DNA of 21,234 nt from JAAFIP01 sp043777795 (GTDB taxonomy: Bacteria; Pseudomonadota; Gammaproteobacteria; Burkholderiales; Burkholderiaceae_C). The notes beneath the pieces are model-generated. The model had not been told where the DNA came from, made no database searches, and saw only the letters and a program-made list of their open reading frames with translations. Location: the NCBI GenBank assembly GCA_043777795.1, contig JAYWHJ010000251.1:1-21234 (forward strand), in the 5' to 3' direction. The translations under genes were made by a program, and so were the position numbers. This document shows, one piece after another, positions 1 to 7,333 of the stretch; position 1 is the first letter of the stretch, and every line of letters starts with the position of its first letter.

Positions 1-657
1 CAGCAGTGGGGCTGGGCCGGGCGCGATGCGCAGCAGCAGCCGCGCCGCTACGCTGGGCTGGCCTACCCAGCTTTACGCGGTGCAAACCAGCTCATCAACG
101 CCAGCGGCGTGTTGGCGGCTATTACCGCGCTGCGAGAAAAGCTCCCTGTCACGGCGCAGGCGGTGCGTAATGGCTTTGCGTTCGTCGAGCTGCCGGGGCG
201 CTTTCAGATTGTGCCGGGCCAGCCCACGCTGGTGCTGGACGTGGCACACAACCCGCACTCGGTCGCGGCGCTGGCAGCTAACCTGGACGCGATGGGTTTC
301 TACCCCACCACGCATGCTGTGTTCGGGGCGATGGCCGACAAAGACCTTGCCGCTATGTGGCCCAAGGTATCGCCAATGGTGGATGTGTGGTACTTTACCG
401 ACCTGCCCACGGCCCGCGCCGCCACTGCGTTGGCTCTGCAAACCCAATGGGCCGCGCAAAACCAGCGCAAGGATACCCGCAGCAGCGTTTACATCTCGCC
501 ACAAGCCGCATTGGATGCGGCGGTGGCTGCGTGTAGCGCAACCGATAGAATCGTAGTGTTCGGGTCGTTCTACACCGTCGGGGGCGTATTGCAGCATGGC
601 ACCCCGCGTTTGAGCGGCAAACACTTGGGCGCATCCACCGATGCGGCCGCACATTAG
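1..657 (+). CDS. folC: Folylpolyglutamate/dihydrofolate synthase, C-terminal part
   Basis: The reading frame is open from the first base of the window to the TAG at 655-657, giving the last 218 residues; the start lies outside. FolC adds glutamate to dihydropteroate and to folates in the cytoplasm, using ATP. The visible part contains the Mur-ligase-type C-terminal domain with the hallmark LDVAHNPHS at about visible residues 79-87, followed by VFGAMADKD and a C-terminal VFGSFYTVGGVL, all typical of FolC. The E. coli enzyme is about 420 residues, so roughly half is present. The next gene, a SPOR-domain protein, starts 15 bases after the stop, which matches the folC-dedD-cvpA-purF order known in proteobacteria and strongly supports the call. 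Nothing in the visible part looks broken. Confidence 0.95.
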   Translation, partial: QQWGWAGRDAQQQPRRYAGLAYPALRGANQLINASGVLAAITALREKLPVTAQAVRNGFAFVELPGRFQIVPGQPTLVLDVAHNPHSVAALAANLDAMGFYPTTHAVFGAMADKDLAAMWPKVSPMVDVWYFTDLPTARAATALALQTQWAAQNQRKDTRSSVYISPQAALDAAVAACSATDRIVVFGSFYTVGGVLQHGTPRLSGKHLGASTDAAAH

Positions 658-672
658 GTGGGCAGGAATTTC

Positions 673-1647
673 ATGGCTTGGTTTAATTTTGGCAAAAAAG
701 ACAACGGTATGAACGCCAAAGCATCAGTGCAAAGGCCGGTGGAAACAGTCGATGCCATGCGCCAGCGTGCCAAGTACCGCCTGATCGGTGCTGTGGTGTT
801 GGTGCTTGCCGGTGTGGTGGGCTTTCCCATGCTATTCGACAGCCAGCCACGGCCCGTGGCCGTGGACATACCGATAGAGATTCCAGACAAAGCCAAGGTG
901 CGGCCATTAGGCGCGCCCCCAGTAACCGCTGCACCTTCTGCGCCAGCGGTAGCTGCCAAGGTGGACGACAGTGCCAGCTTGTCGGGCAAAGAGGAAATCG
1001 TCAGTACCTCCAAGGCGGCTAGCAGGCCCGCAGATAAAAAGCCTGTAGCTCAACCCAACGATGCGCAAGAAGCTGGCAAGGCGATAGCAGCAGGTGCTGT
1101 GGTTGCCGCTGCCGGAGCAGTGGCTGCCGGTGCTTTGAAAAACACCGGCAAAGCCGCGGATGACGCTGCCAAAGCTGCAGCGGCGAGTGACAAAGCGGCT
1201 GCCGATAAAGCGACAGCTGACAAAATCGCTGCTGAAAAGGCGCGCAAACTTGCTGAAGACGAGAAAGCCAAAAAACTCAAAGTCCAAATCGCCGAAAAAA
1301 TCGCAGCCGATAAAGCTGCAGAGGCCAGCCGCGCCAAAGCGCTGTTAGATGGTGGTGCTGCGCCATCCAAGCCAGCCGCAGTAGCTAATGCGCCAGCCCC
1401 TGCCGCTGGTGATGCCGCTACCCGCTATATCGTCCAGTTTGGCGCCTTCAGCGATGCTGATAAGGCCCAAGAGGCGCGCCGCAAGGTGGAAAAAGTGGGT
1501 TTGAAAACCTACAGCCAAGTGGCCAAAACCGCTGACGGCGACCGTATTCGTGTACGAGTAGGGCCCTTTAGCAGTAAAGACGAGGCCGACAAAGCGGCAG
1601 CCAAAATCAAAGCACTGGATTTACCGGCGTCGATTTTGACGCTGTAG
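673..1647 (+). CDS. dedD: SPOR-domain membrane protein (DedD-like)
   Basis: A 324-residue single-pass membrane protein. I chose the ATG at 673 because AGGAA lies 4 bases upstream; an in-frame GTG at 658 would add five residues but has no better ribosome site. Residues about 36-55 form one hydrophobic segment (LIGAVVLVLAGVVGFPMLF), preceded by basic residues, so the N-terminus should be cytoplasmic. Residues about 85-245 are a low-complexity Ala/Lys/Asp linker, probably helical. Residues about 250-324 are a SPOR domain (YIVQFGAF ... RIRVRVGPF), the fold that binds denuded septal peptidoglycan. By position between folC and cvpA it corresponds to DedD, a cell-division SPOR protein. The role is inferred from domain and gene order; the SPOR and membrane calls are firm. 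Confidence 0.88.
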   Translation: MAWFNFGKKDNGMNAKASVQRPVETVDAMRQRAKYRLIGAVVLVLAGVVGFPMLFDSQPRPVAVDIPIEIPDKAKVRPLGAPPVTAAPSAPAVAAKVDDSASLSGKEEIVSTSKAASRPADKKPVAQPNDAQEAGKAIAAGAVVAAAGAVAAGALKNTGKAADDAAKAAAASDKAAADKATADKIAAEKARKLAEDEKAKKLKVQIAEKIAADKAAEASRAKALLDGGAAPSKPAAVANAPAPAAGDAATRYIVQFGAFSDADKAQEARRKVEKVGLKTYSQVAKTADGDRIRVRVGPFSSKDEADKAAAKIKALDLPASILTL

Positions 1648-1697
1648 TTGTTATTTGAAGCAGGCCGTTTGACCGCTACTTTTTACCCGTGCAACGC

Positions 1698-2219
1698 ATG
1701 AGCCTCGGCACACTTGACTGGATTTTGCTGGCCGTGTTGCTGCTCTCCATGCTCATCGGGTTATGGCGCGGGTTGATGGTGGAGATGCTTTCTGTGTTGG
1801 GCTGGATTGCAGCATTTGTCGTGGCGCAAATGTTTGCGACCCCATTGGGCCAGTGGTTGCCGATGGACGGCGCGGTCCCGCAGCTGCGCTACGCAGCAGG
1901 ATTTGCGTTGGCTTTCATCGGTACGCTGATCGTGTCGACTTTGGTGGGTTGGCTGGCTAAAAAAATGCTCGCTTCGGTGGGCCTGAGCGGGCTAGACCGG
2001 TTATTGGGCGCGGCCTTTGGCCTGGTGCGCGGTGCGATTATTTTGCTGGCTGTGACCACGGTGGTGCTGATGACACCCATGAGAAGCAGTGATGCATGGA
2101 GCCAATCGATGGGGGCAGGTGTATTGTCCACCGTGCTCAAGGGTCTGAAGCCAGCGTTGCCAGACGAGTTGGGTAAATTTATCAGCGCTGCGGCCATGCT
2201 GCAGTTGCAAAGGGGTTGA
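1698..2219 (+). CDS. cvpA: CvpA family inner-membrane protein
   Basis: A protein of 173 residues with about four hydrophobic segments (LDWILLAVLLLSMLIGLWRG; MLSVLGWIAAFVVAQMF; YAAGFALAFIGTLIVSTLVGW; LVRGAIILLAVTTVVLM), matching the CvpA family named for colicin V production and found next to purF across proteobacteria. The WRGL motif after the first helix is typical. The ATG at 1698 fits family N-termini (MS..LDW); a GTG at 1689 would add three residues, and neither has a clear Shine-Dalgarno. It ends 2 bases before the purF ATG, so translation is probably coupled. Its precise biochemical role is not known; E. coli work links it to envelope stress and bile-salt tolerance. Confidence 0.9.
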   Translation: MSLGTLDWILLAVLLLSMLIGLWRGLMVEMLSVLGWIAAFVVAQMFATPLGQWLPMDGAVPQLRYAAGFALAFIGTLIVSTLVGWLAKKMLASVGLSGLDRLLGAAFGLVRGAIILLAVTTVVLMTPMRSSDAWSQSMGAGVLSTVLKGLKPALPDELGKFISAAAMLQLQRG

Positions 2220-2221
2220 GT

Positions 2222-3721
2222 ATGTGTGGAATCGTGGGCGTGGCCAGTAGTGCACCAGTCAATCAACTGATTTATGACGCGCTGCTGCTCTTGCAGCACC
2301 GCGGGCAAGATGCCGCCGGCATCGTCACCCAGCTGGGTACCAAGTTTTACATGCACAAGGCCAAGGGCATGGTGCGCGACGTGTTTCGCACCCGCAACAT
2401 GCGCTCGCTACCCGGCAACATGGGCCTGGGCCAAGTGCGATACCCCACGGCGGGCAATGCCTTTAGCGAAGAAGAGGCCCAGCCGTTTTATGTCAACGCG
2501 CCCTTTGGGATTGTGCTGGTGCACAACGGTAACCTCACCAATGTGCCTGTGCTCAAGGAGCAACTCTTTAGCGCCGACCATCGCCACATCAATACCGAGA
2601 GCGATACCGAGGTGCTGATCAACGTGTTGGCCCACGAGCTGGAGTCGTCCACGCGCGGGCTGCCGCTGAAGACGGCGGACGTATTTGCTGCTGTGCGCGG
2701 CGTGCACGCGCGTGTGAAGGGCTCTTACGCTGTAGTAGCGCTCATCGCGGGCCACGGTTTACTGGCTTTTAGAGACCCGTTCGGCATTCGCCCGCTGTGC
2801 ATGGGCAAGAGTGCCGACGGCACCGTCATGCTGGCCAGCGAGTCGGTCACCTTAGAGGGCACCGGTCACCATTTTGTGCGCAACATCGCCCCCGGTGAAG
2901 CTGTGTTTGTGGACTTGCAAGGCACGGTGCACACCGAGCAGTGCGCCGCCAAAACGCAGCTCAACCCTTGCATTTTTGAATTCGTCTACCTGGCCCGGCC
3001 CGACTCCGAGATGGACGGCATCTCGGTCTACCAAGCGCGCCTGAATTTGGGCGAGGCGCTGGCCAAGCGGGTGATCTCCACCGTGCCGCCCGATCAGATT
3101 GACGTGGTCATCCCGATCCCCGAGTCATCGCGCCCTAGCGCGCAGCAGTTAGCGCATTTATTGGGCTTGCCGTACCGCGAAGGTTTTGTGAAAAACCGCT
3201 ATGTGGGCCGCACCTTCATCATGCCCGGCCAGGCGGTGCGCAAAAAGTCGGTGCGCCAAAAGCTCAACACCATCAACAGCGAGTTCAAAGGCCGCAACGT
3301 GCTGCTGGTGGATGACTCCATTGTGCGCGGTACTACCAGCAAAGAGATCGTGCAAATGGCCCGCGACGCCGGTGCCCGCAAGGTCTACATGGCCAGCGCG
3401 GCTCCGCCGGTGCGCTTTCCTAACGTCTACGGTATTGACATGCCCACCAGCGAAGAGCTGGTAGCCCACGGTCGCACGAACGAGGAGATTCGTGTGCTCA
3501 TCGGCGCTGATGCATTGATTTACCAGGAAGTGGACGGCATGAAAGCGGCCATTGGCAAGCTCAATCCTGCGATTCAAAACTTTGATGCCAGTTGTTTTGA
3601 CGGTGTGTATGTGACGGGTGACATCAACAACGATGACGTGAAGCGCATCAACGAGAACCGCGTGGGGACGCAGGAGAACGAAGACGATACTTCGCGGTTG
3701 GCACTGCCTAATCCGAGTTGA
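2222..3721 (+). CDS. purF: Amidophosphoribosyltransferase
   Basis: 499 residues, the usual length for PurF, which makes 5-phosphoribosylamine from PRPP and glutamine in the first committed step of purine synthesis. The N-terminus is MCGIVGV, so removal of Met exposes the catalytic nucleophile Cys of the class II glutamine amidotransferase domain (about residues 2-230; HRGQDAAG and HNGNLTN are visible). The C-terminal phosphoribosyltransferase domain carries the PRPP-binding loop VLLVDDSIVRGTTS near residues 360-373. I chose the ATG at 2222 because the amidotransferase needs Cys as residue 2 and AGGGG sits 6 bases upstream; an upstream TTG at 2216 would block the active N-terminus. It follows cvpA by 2 bases. 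No terminator is seen downstream; a repeat element begins within 30 bases. Confidence 0.98.
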   Translation: MCGIVGVASSAPVNQLIYDALLLLQHRGQDAAGIVTQLGTKFYMHKAKGMVRDVFRTRNMRSLPGNMGLGQVRYPTAGNAFSEEEAQPFYVNAPFGIVLVHNGNLTNVPVLKEQLFSADHRHINTESDTEVLINVLAHELESSTRGLPLKTADVFAAVRGVHARVKGSYAVVALIAGHGLLAFRDPFGIRPLCMGKSADGTVMLASESVTLEGTGHHFVRNIAPGEAVFVDLQGTVHTEQCAAKTQLNPCIFEFVYLARPDSEMDGISVYQARLNLGEALAKRVISTVPPDQIDVVIPIPESSRPSAQQLAHLLGLPYREGFVKNRYVGRTFIMPGQAVRKKSVRQKLNTINSEFKGRNVLLVDDSIVRGTTSKEIVQMARDAGARKVYMASAAPPVRFPNVYGIDMPTSEELVAHGRTNEEIRVLIGADALIYQEVDGMKAAIGKLNPAIQNFDASCFDGVYVTGDINNDDVKRINENRVGTQENEDDTSRLALPNPS

Positions 3722-3744
3722 GAACCGACTCCCCTCCTGTGCTC

Positions 3745-3838
3745 GCTCCGGCACTTGGTGTGCACAGCTCCGCGGCTGTCCCCCGGCCTGCGGCCTCCTC
3801 CTTTATGCCGCTGCGCTTTGCACACCAAGCACCAGAGC
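3745..3838 (+). repeat. 94-bp long-stem palindromic element, copy A
   Basis: The outer 24 bases at each end are imperfect inverted repeats (20 of 24 matching by eye), with the clearest stretch TTGGTGTGCA near 3755-3764 facing TGCACACCAA at 3819-3828. Inside, GCGGC and GCCGC can extend the stem, and GGCC-TGC-GGCC forms a small inner hairpin. The same 94-bp unit occurs at 21041-21134; within the central 76 bases I count only four differences. There is no transposase, so this is either a non-autonomous mobile repeat or a repetitive extragenic palindrome. Confidence 0.85.
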
Positions 3839-3995
3839 TGCGTAGTGGTTTGGTTGCGGCACAGCGGTCGATCGATAAACCCTTCGCGAGAGCAGGGCGG
3901 TGCTGTGTACACCAAGTGCCAGAGCTGCGTCTAGGCATGGTTGGGGCACCACGGTGGATCGCTAAACCCTTCGCGAGAGCTGGTCGATGGTGTAC
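3824..3995 (+). repeat. Tandem duplication of an about 87-bp module
   Basis: Two adjacent units begin with ACCAAG at 3824 and 3911. They share CCAGAGCTGCGT near the start and the 18-base run TAAACCCTTCGCGAGAGC (3875 region and 3963 region), with more divergence between. A shortened, diverged version of the same module follows the distant copy of the palindromic element at about 21121-21190, ending like this one in GTAC. The module therefore appears to be part of the repeat family rather than unique sequence. Confidence 0.8.
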
Positions 3996-4069
3996 TCAGC
4001 GCAGCGGCATAAAGGAGGAGGCGGCGGCCCTAGGCCGCCCCGGGGGACAGCCGCGGAGCTGAGTACACC
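3989..4069 (-). repeat. Inverted 81-bp copy B of the palindromic element core
   Basis: This is the reverse complement of the core of copy A, bounded by the perfect 12-base inverted pair GGTGTACTCAGC / GCTGAGTACACC. The conserved block GCGGCATAAAGGAGGAGG is present. Where the other copies have a GGCC-TGC-GGCC mini-hairpin, this copy has a longer perfect one, GGCGGCC-CTA-GGCCGCC at 4023-4039. The extra bases extend the inner stem instead of disrupting it, and both the outer ends and the inner hairpin differ from copy A while still pairing. Confidence 0.82.
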
Positions 4070-4199
4070 GCCGGCCTGCTCCCGTACAAAACTGACCCGA
4101 TGCCCTCGGTTTTCCACAATCGTACGGGTAGCCATATCCGCTAGCATGGCTTGGTGACACTCAGGTGTTTGACCTGCATTCCCTTTCCGGACTCCCTCC

Positions 4200-5390
4200 A
4201 TGCCCCACATGCCCGCCTCCTCCGCGCTAGCGCGCTTTCGCGTGATCGACCTGACCCAAGTGCGCGCGGGTCCTACGGCCTGCCGCCAGTTGGCTGACTG
4301 GGGTGCCGATGTAGTGCAGGTGCAGATGCCCGAGCACATGCGCGGCGACGACACGCTGGGCGGGCAGGAGGGGTCGGACTACCAGTACACCCACCGCAAC
4401 AAACGCTCGATCACCTTGAACCTCAAAGAGCCCGAAGGCATTGCCGTGCTCAAACGTTTGATCAAAGGAGCGGACGTGGTGGTAGAAAATTTCCGCCCCG
4501 ATGTGAAGTTTCGCCTCGGCATTGACTACGAAAGCCTCAAAGCCGATAACCCTGGCTTGGTGTACGCCAGCATCTCCGGCTTTGGCCAGTCCGGCCCCTT
4601 GGCCGAGCGGCCAGGCTTTGACCAGATTGCCCAAGGCATGGGCGGGCTGATGTCGGTCACCGGCGCGGCGGAGCATGGCCCCATGCGGGCGGGCATTCCG
4701 ATTGCGGATTTGTGCGCCGGTATTTTTGCCGCGCAGGGGATCTTGGTGGCACTGCTGGAGCGCGAAAAATCGGGCCAAGGGCAGTGGCTGCATACCTCGC
4801 TTTTGGAGTCCATGGTGTACATGCTGGACTTTCAAACTTCGCGCTGGTTGATCGACGGCGAAGTGGCCACGCAGGCGGGTAACTTTCATCCCACCAGCAT
4901 CCCTACCGGGGTGTACAAGGCGCGCGATGGGTATATGAATATCGCAGTATTTGGCTCCAAAATATGGGAGCGCTTTTGCGACATCTTGGAGTCACCTCAG
5001 TGGGTCACCGATGAGCGCTACATGGCCAAAGCCGGGCGCTCGGTGCACCGCGATTCGCTCAACGCCGAGATCAATGACAAGCTGGCGCTGCAAGACCGCG
5101 CCTACTGGATTGAGCGCCTGAACGCGGGCGGTGTGGCCTGCGGATTGATTAACAATGTGAAAGACATGTTTGCCGAGCCGCAGATTCAGCACCTGGGCAT
5201 GGTGAAAGATGTCGTGTCTAAACACCTGGGCGCGCAAAAGCTGGTGGGCCAGCCCATGCAACTAGAGCGCACGCCCAGCAGCATCGCCCGCGCCGCGCCA
5301 CGCCGGGGTGAGCATACCAAAGAAATTTTGACCGAACTGGGCCTGGCCGCTGAAGACTTGGTCCGCATGAAATCGACTGGAGTGTATTGA
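4200..5390 (+). CDS. CaiB/BaiF family (class III) CoA-transferase
   Basis: 396 residues, standard length for the family, which moves CoA between carboxylic acids in the cytoplasm. The N-terminus RVIDLTQVRAGPTACRQLADWGADV is the Rossmann-like CoA-binding start of class III transferases. Asp170 in IADLCAG aligns with the catalytic aspartate of formyl-CoA transferase, which forms the acyl-enzyme anhydride; ENFRPDV and GFGQSGPLAERPGFD are also family hallmarks. The ATG at 4200 is the first in frame; a second at 4209 is possible, and neither has a strong ribosome site. The stop overlaps the next start (TGATG), so it is coupled to the crotonase that follows. The substrate cannot be read from sequence; the following acyl-CoA and transport genes suggest activation of an organic acid for breakdown. 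Confidence 0.92.
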   Translation: MPHMPASSALARFRVIDLTQVRAGPTACRQLADWGADVVQVQMPEHMRGDDTLGGQEGSDYQYTHRNKRSITLNLKEPEGIAVLKRLIKGADVVVENFRPDVKFRLGIDYESLKADNPGLVYASISGFGQSGPLAERPGFDQIAQGMGGLMSVTGAAEHGPMRAGIPIADLCAGIFAAQGILVALLEREKSGQGQWLHTSLLESMVYMLDFQTSRWLIDGEVATQAGNFHPTSIPTGVYKARDGYMNIAVFGSKIWERFCDILESPQWVTDERYMAKAGRSVHRDSLNAEINDKLALQDRAYWIERLNAGGVACGLINNVKDMFAEPQIQHLGMVKDVVSKHLGAQKLVGQPMQLERTPSSIARAAPRRGEHTKEILTELGLAAEDLVRMKSTGVY

Positions 5391-6199
5391 TGACCGCTGT
5401 AGCTTATGTATCCCCCACCGATCGTGTGCAAACCTGGCTGGATGAAACCACCCTGCACATCCGCTTTAACAACCCCGCGCGGCACAACGCTTTGTCGGTA
5501 GACATGTGGGAAGCTGTGCCTGCTCTTTTATCGGTAGCGGAAAATGATGACCGGGTGCGCCTGGTGGTGTTCTCTGGTGCAGGCGACAAAGCCTTTGTCT
5601 CCGGTGCCGATATTTCGCAGTTTGAAGACATGCGAGCAGCTAAAGAGGCCGTCACGCGCTACGAGCACATGGCCGAGACGGCGTTGATGAGTATTTTGAA
5701 CTTCAGCAAACCTACGCTGGCCAGCATACGGGGCTACTGCATTGGCGGGGGCGTTAACGTGGCTATTAGCTGCGACATGCGCATTGCGGCCAGCGATTCG
5801 GTGTTCTCCATTCCCGCTGCGCGCTTGGGGCTGGGTTACCGTTATTCGGCCATGAAGAATTTGGTCGATTTGATTGGCCCTGGTGCGGCGAAAGATTTGT
5901 TTTTTACCGCCCGCAAGATCGACGCGCAAGAGGCGAAAGACTTGGGCCTGATCTCCCGCTTTTGCGCGCCCGATGCGCTGCCTGCGCTGCTGGCCGAGTA
6001 CACCTCTGCACTTGCCGCGAATGCGCCGCTCACCATCCGCGCGGCCAAAACCATTACCGCAGAAATCCTCAAGCCGTCGACCGAGTTGAACAAAGACCTG
6101 TGCCAAAGCCTGATTCGCGGCTGCTTTGAAAGCGCTGATTACGCCGAAGGCCGCAAGGCGTTTATAGAAAAACGCAAACCGGTATTTGTAGGCAAGTAA
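5390..6199 (+). CDS. Enoyl-CoA hydratase/isomerase (crotonase) family protein, atypical active site
   Basis: 269 residues, usual crotonase length. The ATG at 5390 overlaps the previous stop by one base. Oxyanion-hole motifs are present: SGADI at residues 71-75 and GYCIGGG at 115-121. At the positions of the two catalytic glutamates of rat mitochondrial enoyl-CoA hydratase (Glu144, Glu164) this protein has Asn123 (GGGVNVAISCD) and Ala143 (SIPAARLGLGY), so classical hydration of enoyl-CoA is doubtful. Crotonases with other residues there act as isomerases, decarboxylases, hydrolases or retro-Claisen enzymes, and automatic naming as hydratase should be treated with care. It lies between a CoA-transferase and a reductase and probably acts on the CoA ester made by the first. 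Confidence 0.9.
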   Translation: MTAVAYVSPTDRVQTWLDETTLHIRFNNPARHNALSVDMWEAVPALLSVAENDDRVRLVVFSGAGDKAFVSGADISQFEDMRAAKEAVTRYEHMAETALMSILNFSKPTLASIRGYCIGGGVNVAISCDMRIAASDSVFSIPAARLGLGYRYSAMKNLVDLIGPGAAKDLFFTARKIDAQEAKDLGLISRFCAPDALPALLAEYTSALAANAPLTIRAAKTITAEILKPSTELNKDLCQSLIRGCFESADYAEGRKAFIEKRKPVFVGK

Positions 6200-6245
6200 A
6201 CCTCCGTCCTGTGGCCCCGTCCTCCAAATCAACCTAAAAAAAGAC

Positions 6246-7244
6246 ATGACTCCACCCACCATGCAATCCCACTGGATGCACCTGACCGAAGACCACTGCG
6301 CGCTAGAGCAACGCACCGTGCCCGTCCCCAAGCCGGGCCCCAACCAAGTGCTGCTGCGTCTGCATGCCGCCAGCTTGAACCGGGGTGAGTTCATCGCCGG
6401 CCATGGCCTGCATGGCAAACCGGGTGCCAAAGCGATTGGCATGGAAGGCGCAGGCGAGGTGGTTGCGCTGGGCGAGGGCGTCACCAGCGTCCAGCTGGGC
6501 GACAAAGTCATGGGGCGCTGTCCCGGGGCATTCTCTGAGTACGCGGTAATGGACCTGCGTGAAGTGATGCGCATGCCCGCCAACCGGTCGTGGGAAGAGG
6601 CCTGCAGCATTCCACTGACCTCCTTGGTGGTGTACGACATGCTGGTGCAGCAAGGCGGTTTGGTAAAAGACGAATGGCTGCTGATCAACGGCGTGTCGTC
6701 TGGCGTGGGCGTGACGGCGCTGCAAATGGCCAAGGCCCTGGGCGCGAAGGTCATGGGCACCTCGGGCTCGGCAGACAAACTGGCGCGCCTCACGCCGCTG
6801 GGCCTGGATGTCGCTTTGCACACCCGCAAGGCTGATTTTTTCGATACCGTGATGCAAGCCACTGATGGCAAAGGTGTGAACCTGGTGGTCAACACCGTGG
6901 GCGGCTCGGTGTTTGCCGAGAGCATCCGCTGCCTGGCGTTCCAGGGGCGGCACGCCACAGTGGGCTATGTCGATGGTGTGCTCAATGCCGATATTGACCT
7001 GGAGGTCTTGCACGGCAAACGCCTGCGCTTGTTTGGCGTGTCCAACAAGCAGCGCAGCCCCGAGCAGCGCGCCCAGCCCATCCCCGGTTTTGTGGCCGAC
7101 ATCCTGCCCCACATCGCTGCCGGGCACTTCAAGCCGGTGGTGGACAAGGTCTTCCCATTCGCGCAGATGGGTGAGGCCAAGGCCTATATGGAAAGCAACC
7201 AGCAAGTCGGCAAGATTGTGCTGTCCATCGTAGCCAAGGAGTGA
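6246..7244 (+). CDS. Medium-chain dehydrogenase/reductase, quinone-oxidoreductase type
   Basis: 332 residues. The N-terminal GroES-like domain carries LLRLHAASLNRGEFIAG and GMEGAGEVVALGEGV, and the Rossmann domain has the cofactor loop NGVSSGVGVTALQMAKALGA at residues 149-168, with the Ala/Ser-Gly-rich pattern usual for NADPH-binding quinone reductases. I see no cluster of four cysteines and no clear Cys/His catalytic zinc set, so it is most likely a zinc-independent NADPH-dependent reductase of quinones or enones (possibly enoyl-CoA or enoyl-thioester). The ATG at 6246 follows an A-rich stretch and no good ribosome site; an ATG at 6261 is an alternative. It follows the crotonase by 46 bases and is followed by a hairpin repeat. 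Confidence 0.88.
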   Translation: MTPPTMQSHWMHLTEDHCALEQRTVPVPKPGPNQVLLRLHAASLNRGEFIAGHGLHGKPGAKAIGMEGAGEVVALGEGVTSVQLGDKVMGRCPGAFSEYAVMDLREVMRMPANRSWEEACSIPLTSLVVYDMLVQQGGLVKDEWLLINGVSSGVGVTALQMAKALGAKVMGTSGSADKLARLTPLGLDVALHTRKADFFDTVMQATDGKGVNLVVNTVGGSVFAESIRCLAFQGRHATVGYVDGVLNADIDLEVLHGKRLRLFGVSNKQRSPEQRAQPIPGFVADILPHIAAGHFKPVVDKVFPFAQMGEAKAYMESNQQVGKIVLSIVAKE

Positions 7245-7249
7245 TGTCT

Positions 7250-7291
7250 CCCTCTCCCTGTCCCGCCTGCGGGAGAGGGCTGGGGTGAGGG
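7250..7291. repeat. CCCTCTCCC/GGGAGAGGG hairpin repeat
   Basis: A perfect 9-bp inverted repeat, CCCTCTCCC at 7250-7258 and GGGAGAGGG at 7271-7279, with a 12-base loop, followed by CTGGGGTGAGGG. I recognise this as a common intergenic repeat type in proteobacterial genomes. It lies 6 bases after the reductase stop and before the Bug gene. No T-run follows, so it is not a classical terminator but may stabilise mRNA ends. Confidence 0.75.
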
Positions 7292-7333
7292 CGTCTGCGC
7301 TAGTTCAACGCATTGAATGAAAGAAAGTAGATT

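Larger units (their letters stand above)
3722..4199. other. 478-bp gene-free region holding a composite repeat
   Basis: No credible gene lies here. From about 3736 to 4073 the region is built from repeat modules described separately: a 94-bp palindromic element, two copies of an 87-bp module and an inverted shorter copy of the palindromic core. The short open frames in it translate the repeat itself and reappear in the distant copy at 21 kb, so they are not evidence of a protein. From 4074 to 4199 lies a leader for the downstream CoA-transferase in which I see no convincing promoter or terminator. Confidence 0.7.

Noticed and set aside
3718..4062. 114-codon plus-strand frame and overlapping minus-strand frames in the purF-downstream region
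   Set aside because: They translate the palindromic repeat and its 87-bp modules; the same peptide (RHKGGGRRPGDSR) appears on the minus strand at 21 kb, which shows shared repeat DNA rather than a protein.
3736..4073. Possible CRISPR array or integron attC cluster
   Set aside because: Units are long, few, diverged and inverted rather than short identical direct repeats with unique spacers, and they lack the RYYYAAC/GTTRRRY ends of attC sites; no cas gene or integrase is near.
5528..6958. Open frame of 476 codons on the minus strand across the crotonase and reductase genes
   Set aside because: It is antisense to two genes with clear families, spans their intergenic gap, and its translation shows no domain; long antisense frames are common in GC-rich coding DNA.
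6303..7205. 300-codon minus-strand frame opposite the reductase gene
   Set aside because: A His/Gln/Arg-rich translation with no recognisable motif, mirroring the codon bias of the real gene on the plus strand.
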